A DNA stretch of 64,000 nt from positions 1,240,001-1,304,000 of the forward strand of contig NZ_LT607753.1 in assembly GCF_900090295.1 (NCBI RefSeq), given 5' to 3'. Positions 51,158-59,287 of this stretch are shown piece after piece (the first letter of the stretch is position 1; each line of letters starts with the position of its first letter). The DNA is from Micromonospora coxensis. Its GTDB lineage: Bacteria > Actinomycetota > Actinomycetes > Mycobacteriales > Micromonosporaceae. The notes below the pieces were generated by a model. The model saw only the letters and a list, made by a program, of their open reading frames with translations, was not told where the DNA came from and made no database searches. The translations under genes were made by a program, and so were the position numbers.

Positions 51158-51901
51158 ATGGAAGACAGTATCCAGAGAGCCGTCGGTCGGGTCATCGAGG
51201 CCATCCGGGAGGACCTAGCGGAACAGCACACCGTGGACGGCATGGCGAAGACCGCCATGTTCAGCAAGTTCCACTTCACCCGCATCTTCCAGCGGACCAC
51301 CGGCATCTCTCCGGGACGCTTCCTCATGGTCATGCGGTTGCACCGCGCCAAACAGCTGCTGTTGTCCACGTCGTTGAGCGTCACCGAGATCACCCATGAG
51401 GTCGGGTACGCCAGCGTGGGCACCTTCAGCTCGCGGTTCAGCAGCAGCGTCGGCGTCTCGCCGAGCACCTTCCGCAGGCTGGGCGGGGTGACACCGCAGG
51501 TTCCCATCGACCACCGGTCGGTCCCCCAGCCACCGGTCCCGGCGATCCAGGGCACCGTGCACGCGCCCGAGTCCGACCGCGCCGGCGAGCGGATGGTCTT
51601 CGTCGGACTGTTCCGCGACCCGGTGCCGCTCGGGCGACCGGTCCGCTGCACCGTCCTCGAACGCCCCGGGCCCTACCGGCTGGAGAGCCCACCACCGGGG
51701 CAGTGGTACGTCCTGGCCTACTCCCGGACCCGTGACAAGCAGAGTTACTGGCGCGCCAACCCCGAGGACCAGGACGCCCTGATCGGCGCGCACGGTCCAC
51801 TGACCATCTGCCGGCGTCCCGGCTCGATGGAGGCCGACCTCCACCTGCGGCGGATGACCCCGCTCGACCCGCCGATCCTGCTCGCCCTCCCCGTCCACTG
51901 A
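51158..51901 (+). CDS. AraC/XylS-family transcriptional regulator
   Basis: A 247-residue regulator with the two-HTH AraC domain at the N-terminus (about residues 10-105). The first helix-turn-helix is 'VDGMAKTAMFSKFHFTRIF', the second 'SVTEITHEVGYASVGTFSSR', followed by 'FSSSVGVSPSTFRRL'. The remaining 140 residues, with 'GLFRDPVPLGRPVRC' and 'GPYRLESPPPGQWYVLAYS', have no sensor domain I recognise. ATG 51158 follows 'GGGGGA'. DNA-binding domain first and unknown domain last is the reverse of the usual order. It is the only AraC-type regulator in the window and likely controls the cluster. Confidence 0.85.
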   Translation: MEDSIQRAVGRVIEAIREDLAEQHTVDGMAKTAMFSKFHFTRIFQRTTGISPGRFLMVMRLHRAKQLLLSTSLSVTEITHEVGYASVGTFSSRFSSSVGVSPSTFRRLGGVTPQVPIDHRSVPQPPVPAIQGTVHAPESDRAGERMVFVGLFRDPVPLGRPVRCTVLERPGPYRLESPPPGQWYVLAYSRTRDKQSYWRANPEDQDALIGAHGPLTICRRPGSMEADLHLRRMTPLDPPILLALPVH

Positions 51902-53000
51902 CTCCGCCCTGACCGCCGCGCCACGGTCCGTCGACCGGGTCCCCGGGACACGACCCGGTCCCGACGAGGCCGCAGCGCGGCGGCGGTCCGTGGTCACCGA
52001 TCAGGTGCCCACGCCACCCGGGCCGGCCGTGACGGCCGGCCCGTCGGCGATGGGGACCACCGGTCCTTCGGCCGTACCCGGACCGCCGTCGCCTCGGCGG
52101 TCCGGCGCCGGGCCAGGCGCCGGCCGGCGGTCGTCGCGAACCGGACAGCCCGCCCGGCCGCCGGGCGGACGGGAGCCGGCCGGACGCCCCGCAGCGCCCG
52201 CCGTGGACGAACGCGACGGCGCGGGAGGAGCCGCGTCGGGTCGAGACCGCGACCCGGCGGGGCGCAGCCCGGTGCCCACCGCGCCGGGGCGTACCGGCCA
52301 TCGTGGATGGTGGGCTCGGGCCGCCCGGGGCATGCGACGCCGGACTCCCCCGGCACTCCGCCGCCAATCCGAGGTCGTGCACCTCCCTCGGGCCGGCCAC
52401 CCGCCCGAGCGCCCACCCGCACCTGGCAGCGGAGCGCCGGTGAGCTGGGCCCGGGCCGGCGGCGTGGTGCGTGCCGGCCGCACCGGCTCCCGACCGCGAC
52501 GTGCTGGTGACCGAGCCGCGGCACACCCGACGACGACCCCGATCCGCGCCCGTCGGCGACCGGGCAACCACCCGGCGGGCCCCGGCCGTCGACCCCCGCG
52601 GGACCCGGCCGTCCACCCCCGGTGGGCGGGCGCGTCGAGCAGGCCCGCGCCGGCCGCCGGGCCAGGTGGAGATGCACGTCGGACACCCCGTCGTCCACCC
52701 CTGCGGCCTGCTCTTGTCAAGATGTGCGGCGCTGCCCCGCAACTGGGGCGCGGAGGGTCGTGCTGGCGACTCTCTGCTGCTATCTTCATTGCCCAACGTG
52801 AGTTTCAAATCCGCACCGAGTGGTTGTGGGCGGCGCCGCACGAGCGGCAGCCAGGGCGGCGCACCCAGACACAACCCGGTCGTCGTACCTCGGGTCCGTC
52901 CGTCGTACCCGTGGCCGCCGCGGGCCGGTGACAGCCCGCGGCACGCCTGACGCGTGCCGATGCGGCTAGCTCCCGCATCACCGGGAACCAAGGGGCTGGG
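51902..53000. other. 1.1-kb stretch without a convincing gene
   Basis: The longest gene-free stretch inside the cluster. Open frames exist on both strands, but their translations are Pro/Arg/Gly/Ala-rich, lack any recognisable motif, and show no preferred frame for G/C at codon third positions. The last 250 bp (from about 52720) are A/T-richer and probably hold the promoter of the DHA2 exporter at 53001. A decayed gene or a non-coding RNA is possible; nothing in the sequence proves either. Confidence 0.5.
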
Positions 53001-54449
53001 ATGGTGGACAACTTCAGCGGACCGTCACCGTCGGCGGCGCAGCTCGGCAGACGCCAACGGCTCGCCCTCGGCGCGCTCGGCGCCTCGTTCCTGATGGTGG
53101 CGGTGGACAGCACCATCGTCTACGTCGCCATCCCGAGCATCCAACGCGGGCTGACACTCTCCACGGCGACCGTGCAGTGGCTCATGTCGGCCTTCCTGAT
53201 CAGCTTCGGCGGCGTGCTGCTGCTCAGCACCCGGCTGGCCGACCTGTTCGGTCGCCGCCGGCTGTTCACCACCGGCCTGGCGGTGGTGACCGCCGCCTCG
53301 CTGCTGTCGGCCGTGGCCTGGTCGGGTGGGATGCTGATCGTGGCCCGGGCCCTGCAGGGCACCGGCGCGGCGCTGGTCGCGACGACGGCGCTGCCACTGC
53401 TCGCGCTGACCCTCGGCAACGGTCCGGCCCGGTCCCGGGCGCTCGGCCTGTGGACCGTGATCGGCGCCTTCGGCGGCACCGCCGGACTCCTGCTGGGCGG
53501 GCTGCTCACCGACGGCCCCGGTTGGCGCTGGGTCTTCCTCGTCAACGTGCCGGTCGGGATCGCCGCCGCGCTGCTCGTACCGATCCTGCCGGCCGACCCG
53601 TGCGCCCGCTCCGGACGCCCGCTGGACGTGGCCGGCGCGGCGAGCCTGATCGGCGCCCTGGCGCTGTTCGGCTGGACGATCGTCGGGGCGTTCGCCGCGG
53701 AGGCCTCGGCCGTGGGCGCCGCGCTGCGGCTGGCCGGCGCGGTCGTGCTGCTCCTGCTCTTCCTGGTCGTCGAGTCACGGGCCGCCCGTCCGCTGGTCCG
53801 CCCCGGGCTGCTGCGCTCCCGGACCCGGCTGGCCGGTCTGATCGTGCTGTTCACCGCCGGCACGGTCGTCGACGGCGTGCTGCTGCTGATCACCCTGTAC
53901 GGCCAGGAGTCGCTGGGGTTGTCCGCCACCGGCTTCGGGGCGCTGATGGTCACGCTGACCCTGCCGTCGGTGATCGGCTCGTACGCCGGTCAGGCGGTGG
54001 CGCTGCGGCACGGGCTGCGGACGGTCGCCATGGCTGGCATGGCCCTGGCCGGCGCCGGCCTGCTGGCGCTGGCGACGGTGCGCGGCCCGCTGGCCACCGG
54101 GAACATCCTCAGTGTGCTGCCCGTCATCGGGCTCGGCGCGGGAGCCGCCTTCGTGGCCGCGCAGATCGCCGTCACCCTCGGGGCCACCGACGCCGACTCA
54201 CCGGCCACCTCGGGCCTGACCGACGCCTCGTTCAGCATGGGTGGGGCGATCGGGCTCGCCACCGTCTCGGCCGCGCTCGTCGCGCACCAGACGGCGCCGG
54301 GGTCGGTGGCGGCGCCCGCGCAGGTGGCCGCCGGCCTGCAGACGGCGTTCACGGTCACCGCCGGTCTCGCCGTCGTCGGTCTGCTGGCGGCGCTCCTGCT
54401 GCTCCGGCGCGGCGGGGCCCACCTGCCGATCGGACGGTTGGACATGTGA
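53001..54449 (+). CDS. DHA2-type MFS exporter, second
   Basis: A 482-residue transporter with about 14 hydrophobic segments. 'VDSTIVYVAIPSIQRGL' (motif D1), 'TRLADLFGRRRLFTTGL' (motif A) and 'GTAGLLLGGLLTDGPGWRW' (motif C) mark a drug:H+ antiporter of the EmrB/QacA branch. It is clearly different from the exporter at 13144. The ATG has 'AAGGGGCTGGG' upstream. The HxlR-type regulator gene begins 53 bp after its stop, a typical exporter-regulator pair. Efflux of the enediyne or a precursor is the likely role. Confidence 0.87.
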   Translation: MVDNFSGPSPSAAQLGRRQRLALGALGASFLMVAVDSTIVYVAIPSIQRGLTLSTATVQWLMSAFLISFGGVLLLSTRLADLFGRRRLFTTGLAVVTAASLLSAVAWSGGMLIVARALQGTGAALVATTALPLLALTLGNGPARSRALGLWTVIGAFGGTAGLLLGGLLTDGPGWRWVFLVNVPVGIAAALLVPILPADPCARSGRPLDVAGAASLIGALALFGWTIVGAFAAEASAVGAALRLAGAVVLLLLFLVVESRAARPLVRPGLLRSRTRLAGLIVLFTAGTVVDGVLLLITLYGQESLGLSATGFGALMVTLTLPSVIGSYAGQAVALRHGLRTVAMAGMALAGAGLLALATVRGPLATGNILSVLPVIGLGAGAAFVAAQIAVTLGATDADSPATSGLTDASFSMGGAIGLATVSAALVAHQTAPGSVAAPAQVAAGLQTAFTVTAGLAVVGLLAALLLLRRGGAHLPIGRLDM

Positions 54450-54490
54450 TGTGCGCAATTTCTACGGGGTCGGGTCGGCCGAACGGCCAC

Positions 54491-54502
54491 TACTATGACT
54501 CA
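54491..54502 (+). promoter_or_regulatory. Possible -10 box of a leaderless HxlR transcript
   Basis: 'TACTAT' at 54491-54496 matches the TANNNT -10 consensus and lies 6 bases before the ATG at 54503, where transcription would begin. No SD precedes that ATG. No clear -35 is seen. A GCAATT site lies about 35 bp upstream. Confidence 0.4.
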
Positions 54503-55024
54503 ATGTCTCGACGCGGGTACGGACAGGATTGCTCGATCGCACGCGCTCTCGAGGTGGTCGGTGAGCGCTGGACACTGCTCATCATCCGCAACGCGATGGT
54601 CGGCGACTGCCGCTTCGACGCGTTCCTCAGCAACCTCGGACTGGCCCGCAACGTCCTCGCCCAACGGCTCAACACCCTGGTCGAGGCGGGCATCTTCGAA
54701 CGGGTCCCCTACAAGTACCGTCCCCTGCGGCACGAGTACCGGCTCACCGCGCGCGGCCGGGAGCTGGCGCCGGTGCTGACCGCGTTGATGCAGTGGGGCG
54801 ACAAGCACTTCGCCGGTGACGGCCGGCCGGAACGGGTCACCGTGCACGCGACCTGCGACCATGCCGTCGAACTGGTGGTGGTCTGCCCGTCGTGCGGCGG
54901 ACCGGTCCCGGCCGACGAGGTGACCACCCGGTCCACCACCGCGCCCGGATCGCCGGAGGAACCAACCGCTGTGGACGGTGACCCTCCGGTCGCGCTCGCG
55001 GCGGCCCTGCCCGCCGGCTCCTGA
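54503..55024 (+). CDS. HxlR-family transcriptional regulator
   Basis: A 173-residue winged-helix regulator. 'GQDCSIARALEVVGERWTLL' is the HxlR opening, with the conserved Cys, and 'LGLARNVLAQRLNTLVEAGI' is the recognition helix, followed by the wing 'HEYRLTARGRELAPVLTAL'. The C-terminal extension has a 'CPSCG' and an earlier Cys in 'ATCDH', which might bind metal or sense thiols. ATG 54503 gives the usual family N-terminus; an in-frame ATG at 54449 overlapping the exporter stop (TGATG) would add 18 residues with atypical codons. It probably controls the adjacent exporter, perhaps in response to the product or thiol stress. Confidence 0.83.
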   Translation: MSRRGYGQDCSIARALEVVGERWTLLIIRNAMVGDCRFDAFLSNLGLARNVLAQRLNTLVEAGIFERVPYKYRPLRHEYRLTARGRELAPVLTALMQWGDKHFAGDGRPERVTVHATCDHAVELVVVCPSCGGPVPADEVTTRSTTAPGSPEEPTAVDGDPPVALAAALPAGS

Positions 55025-55167
55025 TCCCTGCCGTCCGCCCGGCCGTCGGCGCGCCGCACCGGCGTCCACTGTGGCCACGATGCGGCGAGACAGGGCAACA
55101 CGGGAGACGCCCGCGACAGGGTCAGACCGGAGAATAAGGGGACGCATCCGGCAAGGAGGTCGCCCCC

Positions 55168-56532
55168 GTGGTCCTGTCCGCCTCCGCGGCACCGTTGGCC
55201 CACCACCAACTCCTGGTCTTCCTCACCGCCGTGGCGGTCCTGCTGCTCCTCGCGCGCCTGCTCGGCGCGCTCGCCGAACGGATCGGCATGCCCGCCGTGG
55301 TCGGCGAACTGCTCACCGGCGTCGTCCTGGGCCCGTCCCTGCTCGGGCACCTCACCCCCGGGATCACCGGGTGGCTGCTGCCCAGCGACCCGGGGCAGAT
55401 GCACCTGCTGGACGCGATCGCCCAACTCGGCGTCCTGCTGCTCGTGGGCATCACCGGCACCCACGTCGACCTCACGCTGCTGCGCCGGTACCGGCGGGCC
55501 GCCGCATCGGTCGCCGCCTGCGGCCTGCTGGTGCCGCTCGGCCTGGGCATCGGACTGGGCCTGCTGATCCCCGCCTCGGTGTCGGCGACACCCGACGCCC
55601 AGCGGTGGACCTTCGCGCTCCTCGTCGGGGTGGCGATCTGCGTGTCGGCCGTGCCGGTCATCGCCAAGACCCTGTCGGACATGCGCCTGCTGCACCGGGA
55701 CATCGGCCAGCTCACCCTCGCCGCCAGCGTCATCGACGACGTCGTCGGGTGGCTGCTGCTCTCCCTGGTCGCCGCCGCCGCGACCGTCGGGCTCACCGTC
55801 GGCACCGTCGGGCTGACCATCGGGTACCTGCTGGGGTTCGTGGCGTTCGCCGCGACGGTGGGACGGATCGTGGTGCGCAGCGTGATGGAGCGGGCCGCCC
55901 GCTCCGGCGAGCCCGGCCCGGCGGTGGCCGGCGCCGTCATCATCGTGCTGGTCGGCGCGGTGATCACCCACTCGCTGGGCATGGAGGCGCTCTTCGGCGC
56001 GCTGGTCGCCGGGGTCCTCATCGCCGCCACCCGCTCGGCCCAGGTGCTGCTGGCGCCGCTGCGGGCGATCGTGCTGTCGGTGCTCGCCCCGCTCTTCCTG
56101 GCCACGGCCGGCCTCCGGATGGACCTCACCGCGCTGGCGGAGCCGGCCGTGGCGCTGACCGGCCTCGCCGTGCTGGTGGTGGCGGTGGTCGGCAAGTTCG
56201 CCGGCGCGCTCCTCGGCGCCTGGCTGGGCCGGCTCGACCGGTGGGAGGCGCTGGCCCTCGGCGCGGGCCTCAACGCCCGCGGTGTCATCCAGGTGATCGT
56301 CGCGCTGACCGGCCTGCGCCTCGGCGTGCTGAACACGGCCATGTACACCGTCGTCGTCCTGGTCGCCATCGCCACCTCGCTGATGACCCCGCCGCTGATG
56401 CGCTTCGCCACCGGCCGGATGGCCGAGGGTGAGGAGGAACGGCTGCGCCTGATCGAACACGACACCTGGCGGGGCAGGCACCCGGTCGGCAGCGCACCGC
56501 CGACCGCGGCCGTCCGCCCCGAGAGCGCCTGA
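55168..56532 (+). CDS. CPA2-type cation:proton antiporter (KefB-like)
   Basis: A 454-residue membrane protein with about 12-13 hydrophobic segments. 'VGELLTGVVLGPSLLG' and 'IAQLGVLLLVGITGTHVDL' are CPA2 landmarks, and the paired aspartates of the ion site are in 'ASVIDDVVGWLL'. It has no C-terminal TrkA-N domain, unlike full KefB/KefC. GTG 55168 follows 'AAGGAGGT'. Antiporters of this class are found in several enediyne and other antibiotic clusters, with suggested roles in export or pH homeostasis. It converges on the DUF2238 gene, so it may mark the right side of the enediyne locus. Confidence 0.85.
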   Translation: MVLSASAAPLAHHQLLVFLTAVAVLLLLARLLGALAERIGMPAVVGELLTGVVLGPSLLGHLTPGITGWLLPSDPGQMHLLDAIAQLGVLLLVGITGTHVDLTLLRRYRRAAASVAACGLLVPLGLGIGLGLLIPASVSATPDAQRWTFALLVGVAICVSAVPVIAKTLSDMRLLHRDIGQLTLAASVIDDVVGWLLLSLVAAAATVGLTVGTVGLTIGYLLGFVAFAATVGRIVVRSVMERAARSGEPGPAVAGAVIIVLVGAVITHSLGMEALFGALVAGVLIAATRSAQVLLAPLRAIVLSVLAPLFLATAGLRMDLTALAEPAVALTGLAVLVVAVVGKFAGALLGAWLGRLDRWEALALGAGLNARGVIQVIVALTGLRLGVLNTAMYTVVVLVAIATSLMTPPLMRFATGRMAEGEEERLRLIEHDTWRGRHPVGSAPPTAAVRPESA

Positions 56533-56633
56533 TACCACGCGACCGGACGGCCGCCGAGGGTCGCGCCGGCACCGACCGGGCGGGCCGCCCATCCCCACCC
56601 GGGCAGGTAAACCGCGCCGCCGGTACGAAGGGC

Positions 56634-57338
56634 TCAGCCTCCGGTGCCGGACCGCGGCCCGGAGATGGGCACCGGGCTCGGCACCCGGGACGCGGGCGGG
56701 GGCAGTTGGCGGTCGTGCCACCGGCTGAGCAGCGCCAGCGACAGGATCGCGCCGACCAGCGCCAGGAACATGTCCCACTGGGTGTCCCAGACGTCGCCCT
56801 GGGTGGCGAGGAAGTCGTCGGCGGCCGATCCGGCGGCCACCGCCGCCCACCACTCGATCATCTCGAAGAAGGCGCTGAAGGCGAGGCAGGCGCAGACCAC
56901 GAGCGGGCCCAGCCACCGGCTGGCCCGCAACGGGGAGCGCCGGACGAGGATCTCGCGGACCAGGATGGCCGGCACGAACCCCTGCACGAAGTGACCGAGC
57001 CGGTCGTACGGGTTGCGGGACAGGTCGAGGACGTCCCGGGCCCAGTCGCCGATCGGGGTACGCGCGTAGGTGTAGTGCCCGCCGACGATGAGGATCAGGG
57101 CGTGCCCGGTCAACAGGCAGCACAACAGCGTGGTGAGCGGGAAGCGACGCCAGGTCAGCAGCACGAGCGGGATGCCGACGATCACCCAGACCGTCTCCAG
57201 CAGCCAGGTGAGCCGGTCGTACGGCCGGATGCCGGACACCACCAGCGCGACGACGACCAGGCCCAGCAGTGCCTGCGGCAGGACAGCGCGTACTCGGGTC
57301 ACCGGGACCGCCTGTTCGTGGGGCGACGGGCGGGCCAT
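56634..57338 (-). CDS. DUF2238 (YjdF-like) membrane protein
   Basis: A 234-residue membrane protein with about six hydrophobic segments. 'GHYTYARTPIGDW' followed by 'RNPYDRLGHFVQGFVPAI' and 'EMIEWWAAVAAG' plus 'GDVWDTQWDMFLALVGA' are the DUF2238/YjdF landmarks. The function is unknown across bacteria. ATG 57338 removes a short unsupported extension. It lies 194 bp after the Mca-like gene in the same direction, without a clear terminator between. Confidence 0.78.
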   Translation of the reverse strand: MARPSPHEQAVPVTRVRAVLPQALLGLVVVALVVSGIRPYDRLTWLLETVWVIVGIPLVLLTWRRFPLTTLLCCLLTGHALILIVGGHYTYARTPIGDWARDVLDLSRNPYDRLGHFVQGFVPAILVREILVRRSPLRASRWLGPLVVCACLAFSAFFEMIEWWAAVAAGSAADDFLATQGDVWDTQWDMFLALVGAILSLALLSRWHDRQLPPPASRVPSPVPISGPRSGTGG

Positions 57339-57532
57339 CCGCCGACGGGACGCCGACGATATCAACGCCCGCCACCGGTGAGGACCATGAGAACGGGCGA
57401 GGACGACCAGCCCGCGGGGCCGGCCGTCACCGCCGGGCGGCCCCCGTGCGACGACCGGCGCCGGGACCCGACACGGCCCCGCCGACGGCGCGGCCCGGAC
57501 CGACGGTCACCGCCACGGTCGCGGCCCGACGG

Positions 57533-58495
57533 TCACCGGAGCTGGGGTGTGGCTGCCGGTGCGGGTCGGGGGCCCGGCGCCGGGCGCGCCACGGTGGAGC
57601 CGGCCGCCGGGGCGGAGTCGTCCACGGCGTCGATGCCGGCGAACAGGTCGTCCTCGGGCAGGGAGGTCGGGACGACCGAGGACGCGAGTTCGAAGTCCTC
57701 GGTCGGCCAGAGTTCCCGTTGCAGGGCGAGCGGCACCGCGAACCAGTGGCTGTCCGGGTCGATCTGCGTCCGGTGCGCCCGCAGCGCGTCGTCGCGGCGG
57801 TCGAAGTAGTCGGCGCAGGGCACGCGGGTGGTGATCCGGTGCGTCACGTCGCGTTCCGGCGTCCACTCCCGCAGCCAGTCGTGGTACGGCGACGGCAGTC
57901 CCTCCGCGATCAGCGCGTCGTGCAGGACCCGCATCTTCGCGCCGCACCACTCGTGCACGTAGTAGAGCTTCGACGGCTGCCAGGGCGGCCCGAGGGACGG
58001 GTGGGCGGCGCCGTCGGCGGCGAGGGTGAAGGCCGCCCGGGAGATCTCGTGCGCCCGGATGTGGTCCGGGTGCGGGTAGCCGCCCCGCTCGTCGTAGGTG
58101 ATCATGACGTGGGGACGGAAGTCCCGTACCACCGCCACGAGCGGACCGACCGCCTCGGACAGCGGCAGGGCGGCGAAGGTCCCCGGCGGCAGTGGCGGCG
58201 GTGGGTCTCCCCCGGGCCAGCCCGAGTCGACGAAGCCGAGCCCCTGCTGCCGTACGCCGAGGATCTCGACCGCGGCGGCCAGTTCCTCCCGCCGGACCTG
58301 CGGCAGTCGCCGGCGGACCTCGGGGCGGTCCATCGCGGGATTGATGATGTCCCCGGCCTCGCCGCCCGTGCACGTCACGACGAGCACGTCCACGCCCCGG
58401 GCGGCGTAGCCGGCCAGGGTCGCGGCGGCCTTGCTGGACTCGTCGTCGGGGTGGGCGTGCACGGCCATGAGCCGCAGTGGCGACGATGACGGCAT
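57533..58495 (-). CDS. mca: Mycothiol S-conjugate amidase (Mca)-like, PIG-L/LmbE family
   Basis: A 320-residue Zn-dependent amidase or deacetylase. Zn ligands lie in 'VHAHPDDESS' (His15, Asp18) and 'YPHPDHIRAHE' (His142-His145). The whole reads like Mca rather than MshB: 'TGGEAGDIINPAMDRPEVR', 'VDSGWPGGD', 'YYVHEWCGAKM', 'RTQIDPDSHWF' and 'LWPTEDFELA' follow the Mca pattern closely. Mca cleaves mycothiol conjugates of toxins and antibiotics, releasing a mercapturic acid for export and GlcN-inositol for recycling. A 40-residue Ala/Pro-rich tail is additional. It follows the sugar operon by 36 bp. It could be the housekeeping Mca or a cluster-dedicated detoxifier. Confidence 0.84.
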   Translation of the reverse strand: MPSSSPLRLMAVHAHPDDESSKAAATLAGYAARGVDVLVVTCTGGEAGDIINPAMDRPEVRRRLPQVRREELAAAVEILGVRQQGLGFVDSGWPGGDPPPPLPPGTFAALPLSEAVGPLVAVVRDFRPHVMITYDERGGYPHPDHIRAHEISRAAFTLAADGAAHPSLGPPWQPSKLYYVHEWCGAKMRVLHDALIAEGLPSPYHDWLREWTPERDVTHRITTRVPCADYFDRRDDALRAHRTQIDPDSHWFAVPLALQRELWPTEDFELASSVVPTSLPEDDLFAGIDAVDDSAPAAGSTVARPAPGPRPAPAATPQLR

Positions 58496-58531
58496 CGGCG
58501 TCCTCTCCGTTCCGGGTCAGGGTGTGCCGGC

Positions 58532-59287
58532 TCAGCGGGCGGCGCGGACCAGCGCCGCTCCCCCGTCGACGTTGATGAACTGGCCGGTGACGTGGGCCGC
58601 CGCCGGCGAGCAGAGGTACGCCACCGCGTCGGCGACGTCGACCGGCCGCTGCGCCCGGTCGGCCGCCGGCTGCCGCAGCGGCACCCGGTCCTCGGCGACC
58701 CGGTCGAACTCGGCGCGGTCCACGGCCCGCCACTGCGGGCTCCACACGAACCCCGGCCGGACGCCGTTGACCCGTACCCCCTGGCCCGCGAGCACCACCG
58801 CGAGCGAGGTGGTCCAGTGTTCGAGGGCGGCCTTGGCCGCGCCGTACGCCGGGGACACCGCCCACGGCATGGTCGCCGCGATGGAGCTGACGTTGCAGAC
58901 GCAGCCGCCGGCCACCAGCCGTCCGCGCAGCGCCCGGGTCAGCCGGTACGCCAGCGACAGGTTGAGCCGGAGGATGTCGTCCCACACCTCCTCCGGCGGC
59001 CAGTGGACGTCGGTCACCGGGCGCAGGGCCGGTCGCCGTTCCCCACCGAGCACGTTGACCAGCACCGACAGCCGGTCGGGTAGCTCCTCCGTCAGGGTGG
59101 CGACCGCCTGCGGGTCGCTGAGGTCGTACTGCCGGAACCGCGCGCCGGGCGGCAGCGGATCCCGGGGCGCGGCCAGGTCCACGCCGATCACCCGGTCGAC
59201 CACGCCACGGCCGAGCAGCCGCTCGACCACGGCGGCGCCGATCGTGCCGCTCGCGGCGGTGACCAGGGCGGTGGACGGGTCGGTCAT
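58532..59287 (-). CDS. Classical SDR oxidoreductase
   Basis: A 251-residue short-chain dehydrogenase. The N-terminal 'ALVTAASGTIGAAVVERLL' is the TGxxxGxG-type cofactor site (with Ala for the first Gly), 'CNVSSIAATMPWAVSPAYGAAKAALE' gives the Ser-Tyr-Lys triad, and 'GQFINVDGGAAL' ends the fold. 'GVDLAAP' after beta-2 favours NAD. The ATG overlaps the glycosyltransferase stop (ATGA). It is the last core gene of the leftward sugar operon before the Mca-like gene. Likely oxidises a sugar or cyclitol hydroxyl; the substrate is unknown. Confidence 0.84.
   Translation of the reverse strand: MTDPSTALVTAASGTIGAAVVERLLGRGVVDRVIGVDLAAPRDPLPPGARFRQYDLSDPQAVATLTEELPDRLSVLVNVLGGERRPALRPVTDVHWPPEEVWDDILRLNLSLAYRLTRALRGRLVAGGCVCNVSSIAATMPWAVSPAYGAAKAALEHWTTSLAVVLAGQGVRVNGVRPGFVWSPQWRAVDRAEFDRVAEDRVPLRQPAADRAQRPVDVADAVAYLCSPAAAHVTGQFINVDGGAALVRAAR

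Noticed and set aside
51990..52931. Plus- and minus-strand open frames of 230-310 codons
   Set aside because: Pro/Arg/Gly/Ala-rich, no SD, no recognised motif and no frame-specific codon bias; kept as a gene-free segment.
54449..54502. N-terminal extension of the HxlR regulator from the ATG overlapping the exporter stop
   Set aside because: Codons there are unlike the rest of the gene and the segment holds a -10-like box; family proteins start at the later ATG.
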